A DNA stretch of 11,420 nt, from contig BBXU01000769.1 of assembly GCA_001598975.1 (NCBI GenBank), forward strand, positions 1 through 11,420, read 5' to 3'. Both the position numbers and the translations under genes were made by a program. The notes below the pieces were generated by a model. It saw nothing but the letters and a program-made list of their open reading frames with translations, did no database searches and was not told where the DNA came from. Numbering within the stretch: position 1 is the first letter of the stretch; each line of letters starts with the position of its first letter. The stretch is from Parachlorella kessleri. Taxonomy: Eukaryota > Chlorophyta > Trebouxiophyceae > Chlorellales > Chlorellaceae. This document shows, piece after piece, positions 1 to 7,747 of the stretch.

Positions 1-60
1 ACACCCACCCACCCACACCACCACCCACCGTCCCTCACCGCCACCACCAACACACACACA
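1..60. repeat. CA/CCA-rich simple repeat
   Basis: The first 60 bases are a degenerate run of CACC, CCA and CA units. They lie inside GDI intron 9 (everything left of 105), so on the transcribed strand this is a GT/TGG-rich tract. A C run follows at 69-79. No coding content is visible here. Confidence 0.75.
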
Positions 61-104
61 TGCCAAAACCCCCCCCCCCTTCCACCGAGGCACCTCAGAC
101 TCAC

Positions 105-3100
105 CGGCCTTGCCCGCCTCATCAAACACGACCTCCGCATCGGGCTTGGCGAGCATGTAGGTGCCGCCATACACCGCACTCAGCCGGGCAAATGCCTGCA
201 TGCACGCACATTAGCAGTTGCAGTTGGGTGCAACTCGTCTCAAGCTCGCAGGGCTGACACGCGCCCGTCCGCCGAGCAAAGCCTACATGCAGGACAGGAT
301 TTCAGTAGTGTTAGCCCAGCTGCCGCCGTACATCACCCTAGGTACGTCGCCCCATCACAGCTGTCACAGGGCCAGTGTGCAGGCTCTAGCTACGGCACAC
401 ACAGATCCTGCAATCGTTCAGCAACCTTTCCCCACGACCAACACTTAGGTCTCACCATTCCAAGTCCCTGGGTCAAAACCCATCCTTGATTTCTCCTCTC
501 ATTCTGATATTCAACACCCTGCTGAGCTGACTTGCGGCCGCTCCCCCAGCAAGGACAACCACATCCTACCCACAAAGTCTCACAGATTCCCATAGATTCT
601 TGCTGAGCTGACCTGCGGCAGCTCCCCCAGCATCCTATCCCCTCTTCTCCTTCCCTCAGATCCTTACTTAATTCTTACTAAGCTGACCTGCGGCAGCTCC
701 CCCAGCAAGGAACCACACCCTATCCCCTCTTCCCAACCTCAAAATTCCCACATGACAAAGATTCCCACATGATTCTTACTAATCTCACCTGCGGCAGCTC
801 CCCCAGGCCGTACAGCGGGTAGATGTACGGGCTCTTGAGCCCCTCGTACCGCATCATGGAGTCGTAGTACAGCTTCACTTTGAGCACAGTTGGCAGCGCG
901 GGCTGCAAGGCAAGCACCAACAGAGCAGCTGGATAATCAGAATTTAATATCCCGGTCTCCCCGCTGCAACCACGGAGCAACTGAACAATTAGAACTTGAT
1001 ACCCCGGTCTCCCCACTGTGCGGGGCCAGCAGGCAACTGCAGCGCACCCCACAGTATGTGAATATTTGCCTGCGGCGTGGCAGCAAGAGAATGAGTGAAG
1101 CACTGCACACAAAATGGCACCTATAAGAAACAACAAGCCTGGCCACCTGCCAGCTCAAGCTTGGGAGCGATGGGTACAGACTGTCCAACCTAGTCCAACA
1201 GCCAGGCATGCTGTCGAGAACCCCTGGACAATACCTGCCATCCAACTGTCAAAATGCGTTGCGCCCACATAACCTAAACCTCAGACTAGTGACACATACT
1301 GGGCATGAGTCGCCCCCGCTGTGGCAGCAGCAGCCAGCCACCTAGACTGGCCCCATCCATACCAGCCAGGAGCAAAAGCCAAGGTCTGGGACCGTGACTC
1401 ATGTTACGTAAGCACTGACTCACCTGAGCCATGTATGAGTCGTTCTGGTGCAGCGCCAGCGCATGCCCGATGAAGTCGATGGTCATGGCATCCAGCCCAA
1501 ACTGCCCGTACAACTCCTGCAGCACCAGAGGGGCTCACACTAAGGATTGGTGCTTAGGATCTTGATCAGTGTGGGCAAAGTGAACATCCTGGCTTTTTGT
1601 TGGCCCCACTTGGGGGACCCCGTACAGCTCCTGCAACACCAGAGGGGCTCACACTAAGGATTGGAATTGTGGGCAAATTGAACATCCTGGCTTTATGTTG
1701 GCCCCACTTGGGAGACCCGTACAGCTCCTGCAGCACCAGAGGTTCACAGCCATGCACGCCCGCTCATCCCAGCCAGAGCATGCAGCCAACTACAAATAAC
1801 GCTACTTGGACTGCTTGACAGCTTGCCATGCACGCCCGCTCATCCCAGCCAGAGCATGCAGCCAACTACAAATAACGCTACTTGGACTGCTGGACAGCTT
1901 GCCATGCACGCCCGCTCATTCCAGCCAGAGCATTGCAGCCAACTACAAACAACGCCACTTGGACTGCTTGACAGCTTGCCCAAGCAAGGCCAACTACAAA
2001 CAAATAACGCGCTTCACGAGGTTCAAAACGATGCACGCCCGCTCCTTGGAATGCTTGGCGGCTTGCCAATGCAAGGTGCCATCAGCGGCGCTCAGTCCAG
2101 GCGGTGTATCGAAGACAACTATTAACAGTGGAAATCCTCACTGCACCAACCCCTAGGACGCAAGCTGCTTATTACAGTAGCCACCTGAGGTCCTAATAGC
2201 TTTATAGCCATGAAAAGGACGCCAGGAGACTGAGCCAAACAAACACCCACCTGCATGGTCATGCGACTCAGGTCCCAGTTCCTCCATGTGCCTGGGTTCT
2301 TCTCGTCGTACTGCTGCACATACCTGCACCAACCGAGCACGCCAGTCAGGTCCACAGCAGAAAAACCGTCTAACCAGATGAAAGTCAACCTACTCATCGA
2401 CCCAGGCAGGTATGCAGAGACCGGCCGCGCTGAGGCAGGGAGGCCATGACTCTAGCGAAGCCCACCTCCCAGCTGTAACCATTCTGGTGTCAGCTCAGCT
2501 ATCATCCACTGAAAGCAGAGCTGCAGACCCCGGAAACCACACGCTCGAGGATGCCCTACTCCCAAAGTGGCTGCTTACTCGCTCACTCCACTACGCTATG
2601 TTCCACTGGAACCCACGCTGCCACCTGCCTCATCCCCACGTCTCCGCCTCAGACCTGCCCCTTCCCACACTCCTCTCCCCCGCACTCACCCGAAGAACTT
2701 GGCCGCCCTGCGTTTCTCAAACAGTCCCATCAGCGGCGATTTGAGGGCCTCCCAATCGGATGCGGGCACCTGCGCGGCACAAAAAATGCCAGAGGCTTCT
2801 GCTGATGGTGGCGTTTCCTGGATGCAGCACCCAGGGTGGACAATCCTGCTACTACACCTGTACATTAAGTACCGCCACCTCCAGGCTAACTCCATGCACA
2901 TGTTGCATAAAACACAAGTATTGGCACTGGCTCTCGCACTGTCCTTACCATGATAACAAGTAGATTCTGTCATATTACTTGAGTTCACCGCGTTTGTCTT
3001 TGCCGCGTGCAACCCTTGCCTTGCTGTTAACTCCAATCCGTGCTCTTTGAACTCACACCACCAATACCTAAACCACACCCAGCTCGTAAGTCATCGTGTT

Positions 3101-4199
3101 AGGGTGTGGCACTTGCCTTCTCCACACGGCCCTTGTTCATCACATAGCTCCCGTCCACCGCCTTGAACTCCAAATACTTTGTCACATCGGTGTGAATCAA
3201 AACCTTCACCAGGTTACCGTTTGCCTGCAGCGAGGGTAGGGTATCAGATACCTGGGTTGGCACCCGTGCAGCTGGGAACCTGGGGCAGAACCGACTGGCA
3301 TGGAGGGTACCAGCCACAAACACTACCTGGTAATTATTTGTCACCAGCATCACACACCACTGCCTGCAGAGCCCACGCATGCAAACCACTGCTCCACTGC
3401 CCCTGCTACTACTCCGCCCCCAATGTCGAATGATAGCTGCCCATCGCACGCCTGAAAACCTTCTGGTGCATCACAGCGGCTCCCACTACGACCAAGCTGT
3501 GCCACCTAGCGGCCTCCAGCGCATATTTTCTGGCGAAGGTGACCGCAACTCCCGCATCTAGGTACTCCCCACTGTCAGGGCTGGCTGTCTCCAACCTGCT
3601 CTGCTCCCCAGCCCCACCACCGAGCTGACCACCCCAAGCCTCCACCAAGCCTTCAAGAGACCTAAAGCCACTCCAGGCCTAAGGCACAGTGTAGAGCCTT
3701 ACCATGATGAACTTGGGCACGAGGTCCACGTTATAATCACGGCTGGCACCCAGCTCTGCAGGCGGCTTCTGGCCAGGCCGAAAGCGCTCATACAGCTGCA
3801 GGCAGCCGCACCAAACGCCTCTTTGTCCCCCGGTGAGTGCTTACTACAGTCCCTTGATGGCTGGGTGTTGCAGTGAACGCAGCAGCCAAGGTGGTTGCAG
3901 CAGCGGGGCGGGAAGGGGAAACACAAAGGTTGCTCTCACCTGGTTGAGATTTAGAGATGCCGACTGACCTCCATAGTAGTTATTGCGGTCGATGTGCAGC
4001 ACCTGACGCAATAAGGGCCGCTGTATCAGCGAATCTGTGTAGCGAGCCAAAGGGCCATCGACTGCCCATCGAGCTACCCCTCCAGCTGCACAACACTGAT
4101 AAGGCCACCCACCTTGAGCCCATCTACGCTCAGTAGCCCGCTGATGATACACTCCTTCAGCCCCGTTCCCAGCACAACGCAGTCATAGGTCTCCTCCAT
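105..4199 (-). CDS. GDI1: Rab GDP-dissociation inhibitor (GDI), 5' nine exons, 3' end beyond the window
   Basis: Rab GDI binds prenylated, GDP-loaded Rab GTPases, extracts them from membranes and recycles them in the cytosol for vesicle traffic. Exons on the minus strand: 4199-4113, 4002-3940, 3795-3703, 3224-3117, 2769-2690, 2323-2251, 1516-1424, 902-789 and 195-105, giving 267 codons plus one base. All junctions keep frame. Family hallmarks are the FAD-like glycine motif GTGLKE (residues 11-16), DRNNYYGG (34-41), [10 protein letters not shown] (about 67-76), [19 protein letters not shown] (about 90-108), [16 protein letters not shown] (about 124-139), [11 protein letters not shown] (about 181-191), [13 protein letters not shown] (225-237) and [14 protein letters not shown] (239-252). 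The start codon at 4199 fits the usual short N-terminus. The family is about 445 residues, so roughly 60% is present and the C-terminal part lies left of position 1. No long insertion typical of Rab escort protein is seen, so GDI is preferred over REP. Exon 9 ends in phase 1 at a GTGAGT donor. Intron 4 is GC-AG. Confidence 0.95.
514..705 (-). repeat. Three extra copies of the GDI exon 8 3' edge in intron 8
   Basis: The last 18 nt of GDI exon 8 (coding LGELPQ) and the start of its intron, authentic border at 789/788, recur downstream on the transcribed strand. Copies lie at about 671-705, 595-630 and 521-549. The first two keep the exon-edge sequence exactly and carry a GTCAGC donor-like sequence in place of the real GTGAGA; the third has changes (CAA|GTCAGC). 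Flanking sequence (the AAGGAACCAC and CCTATCCCCTCTTC motifs) is shared in part, giving an irregular repeat unit of about 75-100 bp. Confidence 0.85.
920..1023. repeat. Two-copy tandem repeat of about 52 bp in GDI intron 7
   Basis: Two diverged units share GAGCAGCTGG/GAGCAACTGA, ATAATCAGAA/ACAATTAGAA and CCCGGTCTCCCC, with an offset of 51-52 bp. The block lies directly beside the acceptor of exon 8, and GCTGCAA at the true acceptor recurs at about 962, so the duplication may include the acceptor. That last point is weak. Confidence 0.65.
1505..1740 (-). repeat. GDI exon 7 acceptor-edge tandem repeat in intron 6
   Basis: The start of exon 7 with its 3' splice site (authentic border 1516/1517) occurs three times. 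The other two borders are at 1630/1631 and 1727/1728, giving offsets of 114 and 97 bp. Each copy reads, on the minus strand, a CTGGTG(C/T)TGCAG acceptor followed by GAG-(C/T)TG-TAC-GGG (ELYG). The intervening unit is also shared: CACCAGAGGGGCTCACACTA, AAGGATTGG, GAACATCCTGGCTTT and TTGGCCCCACTTGGG. Translating on from either upstream copy meets a stop before exon 7, so use of these acceptors would truncate GDI. Confidence 0.9.
1751..2068. repeat. 76-bp minisatellite in GDI intron 6
   Basis: Three close copies start at 1751, 1827 and 1903 with CATGCACGCCCGCTCAT and run through GCCAACTACAAATAACG to TTGGACTGCT(T/G)GACAGCTTGC. A degenerate fourth unit follows from about 1980, and the GATGCACGCCCGCTCC core returns at about 2031. 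The first two copies are almost identical, which points to recent expansion. It abuts the exon 7 edge repeat, and the two repeats together fill most of the 734-bp intron. Confidence 0.9.
2770..3116 (-). other. GC-AG intron (GDI intron 4)
   Basis: Exon 4 ends GAG-AAG and the intron starts GCAAGT; it ends CGCGCAG before GTG-CCC-GCA. The frame and the conserved GDI order (…KGRVEK then [10 protein letters not shown]…) require this border. The nearest GT, two bases further on, would shift the frame. AG|GCAAGT matches the known GC-AG consensus. Confidence 0.85.
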
Positions 4200-4529
4200 G
4201 CTCTCGATCGGTCCGGCGTGATCACCGGCACTGACGTCTGTATGGTGCGACGACAGTTACTTGAAGAATGGTGATAACGTGCTGCAAGCGCGCCGGAGTG
4301 AGCGAATGAAAGAACGACATTGCCTCCCCGCGTCCAGCGTGGCTGTAAGTTTGAGCTCAGGCTTCAAACCACGGCCAACACCCATCTTAATAGATAACAG
4401 CTTCCGCGTTTCAGCTCCAATAGACCAAAACTACTGTGATTAGTTGCTGGTGGGAGCACCTCCGCATCACCTGTGCGTTGAGCTTCCACACTTGCTCCAG
4501 AAGCTGGTTGGCGTATACCTCCAACTTCA
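4200..4529. promoter_or_regulatory. Divergent intergenic interval between GDI and gene 2
   Basis: The two start codons lie 330 bp apart on opposite strands, so this interval must contain both 5' UTRs and probably both core promoters. No clear TATA box is visible. A TGACGT core, a possible bZIP site, lies at about 4232. A GTAAGT at 4345 paired with TTTCAG ending at 4414 could be a 70-bp 5' UTR intron of gene 2. None of these elements can be confirmed from sequence alone. Confidence 0.45.
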
Positions 4530-6562
4530 ATGCCGCTAATAGCAGCATTCTCTGCTCGGCGACCCCTGCACCAAGGCCTGCTGGGCACCTCACATCCGAG
4601 GCAGGCCTCCAGGCGGTACCTGCGGCTGTGTGTCAGCAGCAGGAAGCAGCAGCGAGCAGCACAACAGCAGCAGCAATTCCAGCAGCAGGAGCTGGGTCCC
4701 ACGGCAGAGGGCTCAGCGGAGGCCCCACGCAAAGCACTTACCGAGGCGGACCGCTACATTGTTGCCAGCCCAGCACCCACTGGAGCGGCGCCGCCCAGGG
4801 CCACCAAAGTGCCGTTCTATGTGTATGGCCCGCTGGCTCTCCTCGGACTGGTGGGAGTGATGCGCGTTGTCGGCGCCCTGCTACGACGTGGGTACGTTTT
4901 GGCCTCGTAGGCTGGGCTGGGGTTACTGGCCTAGTTATCCAGCTTGGTGTACGGTTTCTTCTCAGGTTTCTTCTCCCTAGGACCAAGTGCTTGAACACTG
5001 GACCCTGGACGGGGAGACCCATTGTCCATCTTTAGTTTTCGTGTTACCCAGGGTGGCTGGGCAGCGTGCCCGTCTCTGCATGTTGCTTGGGACGCTGCTG
5101 GAGTTGGTGTATGACTTACTCACACCTAGGGCAAGTCTGAGACGTAGACTGTCTTGACTGGGTCCTTGACTCGTTCTGTAGGCGCGGCCGAGGCAGCTTA
5201 GGCGATGACTACAGGCGGGACGGGTATGCTGACGACCAAGACTATGATCGTGAGTGTGGGCCTTCGCATGGTCCATGGGATGCGCTGTGTGTGCTGTGTC
5301 AGACAGAGCGGCGGGGGGCAGACCAGTGTAGGAAAGAAAGAAGAACTTGAAGAGAAGGAGATGAAGCAGAAGAAGGAGGAGAAGAAGAAGAACTGGCCTG
5401 GTGTTGCAGGCATGATGCGCACCATGAAGACCACCAACTATGAGGAGCTCTCCGAGGAACAGATACTGGCAGCGAGGCGGCGGCGCATGAAGGAGATTGC
5501 CAGGCACGTGTGGGTGTCTTTCTATCCTTCACATCTTGGCAATGTCTCTGGTGCCTCTTGCTAGATGCCGGGTGCACAGCCAGGCAAATGCGGGTCCGCC
5601 ATGCAGCTGGGGCCGTATTGACAAGGAATTCCAGGGCTTATGGCAGGAGCTGCATTCCAGGGGCGTTGAGTTACGTGCCTTCTACGGGGGTCAAGTAACA
5701 TCTTGTGAGTGAGGCGCCATCATCATTGTTATTGTCAATAGGTTTGTTATAATGATGACAATAAATGCATAGTAGTAACAATAATAATAATGATAATAAT
5801 AATTATAGTAATTTTTATTTGAATATATATATCATCATCACTGTTAGTGACGTCAAATCTTCTTATGTCACTTGACTGCAGGGACAATGCCCCTTTAGAC
5901 CTGGACCAGATCGAGCTTCCAGACAACCACCCCTTTGCCGTCAAGAAGAAGCTCTCACCAGGTAAGCTGCAGGGCCGATGCTGCACGCCCTAAGACTGCC
6001 TGTCAGTGGTGGTGCATGGAGGCCCATTCCCTGAGGATGCCAATGCGGTTTGATCAAGGTGTCTACAATGTACGTTTTTCACCTACGAGAGGCGGCACCA
6101 TTAGCAGCGCTGCTGCTGAAAGAACCGCACCGGACATAGCATGTTTGTTTTACTCCTAGCTTCCTGTGCATGGGCCGCGACGGTGTTCGCAGCAGAGCAG
6201 ATGCCTGGCAGCTCGTCACCTTACCAGCTGCTCTAAATGGGGTACTCCCGGTCCTGTCAGGCTTGGATTTCGAAAGTCTTTGGACCATCCCTTTGTGGTT
6301 AGCCTTTGCATGGAGAGGCATGATGCTCCCCTGGTGGCGCATGTCTTGCTTGACCCTAAAGCCATTGATCCACCTGATGGCAGCCACTGCTGAGGCAGAG
6401 GCTGACTCAGGATGCTAAGACGGCACACTACCAGGGAGGGGTACATGCGGTGCAGAGGAGGAGGCGGTCCAAGCAAAGCGACTGCGGGCACGGCGGGGTC
6501 TCAGTGAGGAAGACATTCGGCTGCTGGAGGAGGCACGCAGGCAGTCACTGGCGGATGAGTGA
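4530..6562 (+). CDS. Unrecognised membrane protein with possible organelle-targeting N-terminus and charged tail
   Basis: Proposed exons are 4530-4891, 5182-5249, 5332-5509, 5882-5961 and 6456-6562, totalling 795 nt or 264 residues with matching phases. I do not recognise the family. Residues 1-45 are rich in Arg, Ser and Ala and almost lack acids, as in plastid or mitochondrial transit peptides. A Gln-rich run (45-53) follows, then a Pro/Ala linker and one hydrophobic helix at about 96-117 (FYVYGPLALLGLVGVMRVVG). After that come a Gly/Asp/Tyr-rich stretch (121-144), a Lys/Glu-rich likely coiled coil (145-163), and two similar motifs: YEELSEEQILAARRRRMKEI (about 179-198) and RRGLSEEDIRLLEEARR near the end. 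PDNHPFAVKKKLSP sits at about 216-229. Exon 3 could instead end at 5503 with a GC donor in the same phase; 5509 (GTGGGT) is used because it is canonical. The start codon, the exon 4-5 junction and the stop are the weakest points. The role is unknown; a plastid or mitochondrial membrane anchor is an inference. Confidence 0.6.
4637..4692 (+). repeat. Imperfect CAG-repeat tract coding a Gln-rich run
   Basis: This is a cluster of CAG/CAA triplets inside exon 1 of gene 2. In the chosen frame it encodes the run QQRAAQQQQQFQQQ. The same tract is open in all three forward frames, which explains overlapping spurious reading frames here. Confidence 0.8.
5735..5845. repeat. AT-rich microsatellite block in gene 2 intron 3
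   Basis: An (AAT/ATA)n tract with interruptions (CAATAATAATAATGATAATA and onward) is followed by TTTTTATTTG, a short TA repeat and ATCATCATCA. Its composition differs sharply from the surrounding GC-rich DNA. It lies wholly inside the 372-bp intron 5510-5881. Confidence 0.85.
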
Positions 6563-7481
6563 CGGTATCATGGTGAAACAGGGGCGCTTGAGTGTGGCAG
6601 GCCGGTCTCTGGCAAGATGAAGAACACTTCGGCTGGCAGGGCAGATGACAGCAGTGGTAGGAGCCAGCCAGAAGGCGTGCAGGACCTGCTGCCGAATTGA
6701 GTCAGTCTGGAGAGCTGGAAGGCCATGCTTTGCTGTCAGATGAGCGCAACTGTCGTCAGCAGGCCAGCGGGCAGTCAATGGCAGGTGGGGGCGAGGTTCG
6801 CCTGGCACAGGGGTGGCGTGTCAGCAGGCAAAGAGTTGTGGAGCACTGCTAAGGCACGGCCCAGGGGCCTGGTGGAGGGTCTGGGCCACAAGATGGCTGG
6901 CTGGGCAGGCCGACCAAGGGCCATGGTGCTGCTTTCTGTGGTAAATCTAATGCGGTCCGTCAGAAAGGAGGGGTTCTTTGAAGCGTAGCCGCAACTGGGA
7001 TGGTTCGCTGCGCAGCAGGTTGTGTTGTCTTTCCAGGCACAGCCCAGGGCTCCGTGTTTGCCAGTGTGCCATGCGATTGTGTCATCTCTAGCATTCGACG
7101 GGCCTCTGCCTTTACAGTCAGGAGGAGCACCAGGCTGCTAGATCGGTGTAGCTTTGCAAGGTGGGTTGCAGGAATACTGCACGCTAGGCAGGTTGATTAG
7201 CAGGCAGGCATGTCTTGTGGATGACGCCAGTTGAACATGGAATGCGGCAGGTAGCGCAAGCTGAGCTGGTTTTCATAGGGCGCCATGTGGTACCCAGTAA
7301 GTGTCTTTGGGGTAGATGGCAGAAGTAGCCGTAACAGGCAACAGCATAGAGGTGTACGAAGTACTTACTCGGAAGTGCGGTACTGAACACAACTCCTCCC
7401 TGAGGATGACAGATGAGGTCCAAACAAATTCAGAGGGTCAATGCCATATTGTTGCTCTCTGTGCTTAGTACGTGAATCCTT
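6563..7481. other. Convergent intergenic region, no supported gene
   Basis: Part of this must be the 3' UTR of gene 2. I find no TGTAA poly(A) signal on the plus strand between 6563 and 7650, so the end of gene 2 is not fixed. A reading frame at 6616-6700 continuing gene 2 is possible: AAGATGAAGAACACTTCGGC codes KMKNTSAG, ending at a TGA near 6698. It would need a 42-bp intron with donor GTGACG. A plus-strand frame open to 6988 shows no recognisable motif. Confidence 0.5.
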
Positions 7482-7486
7482 TTACA
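7482..7486 (-). terminator. Candidate TGTAA poly(A) signal for CUTC
   Basis: TTACA on the plus strand reads TGTAA on the minus strand, the usual polyadenylation signal of chlorophyte green algae. It lies about 260 nt downstream of the CUTC stop codon. It is the first such motif found after that stop. Confidence 0.5.
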
Positions 7487-7747
7487 TTGCCAGGCCTTGG
7501 GTTGCTTGACTGCAGACTAGTGATGCCGCCAACAATGCATGACTGAAGCGTAGTCACGCAGTGGACATGTTGCTCACCCCACCCTTCTCATTTCTCTCCT
7601 TCTTTTCACTGTTCATGCCTCAGTATATATGGCAACGCGTTTGAGGCCGAGCCCCGGCCTTTGTCCCAGACCGCCTTCACCCTGTGTGTGTCTGGCTGCA
7701 CCTCAAACACCTTCATACTGGCCCAAAACTCCACTTCCACCCCTCCG

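Noticed and set aside
1566..1757. Minus-strand frame containing two ELYG-like segments
   Set aside because: It is the exon 7 edge repeat read through intron sequence and ends in a stop before the true exon; not a separate gene.
1751..2068. Direct repeats resembling a CRISPR array
   Set aside because: The whole 76-bp unit is repeated with no unique spacers, and it lies in a eukaryotic intron; it is a minisatellite.
105..4199. Rab escort protein (REP) as the identity of the first gene
   Set aside because: Spacing of the conserved blocks follows GDI, without the long insert between the N-terminal blocks that is usual in REP.
4411..4593. Minus-strand frame with a helical-looking product upstream of GDI
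   Set aside because: It is antisense to gene 2 exon 1 and its 5' region, has no splice that adds it in frame to GDI exon 1, and GDI already has its standard N-terminus.
4436..5035. Long plus-strand reading frame of 199 codons overlapping gene 2 exon 1
   Set aside because: It is a frame shadow created by the CAG-rich tract; it has no hydrophobic helix or family motif and does not join to the downstream exons.
6725..6988. 87-codon plus-strand frame in the convergent interval
   Set aside because: No recognisable motif, no splice connection to gene 2, and its length is within chance in GC-rich DNA.
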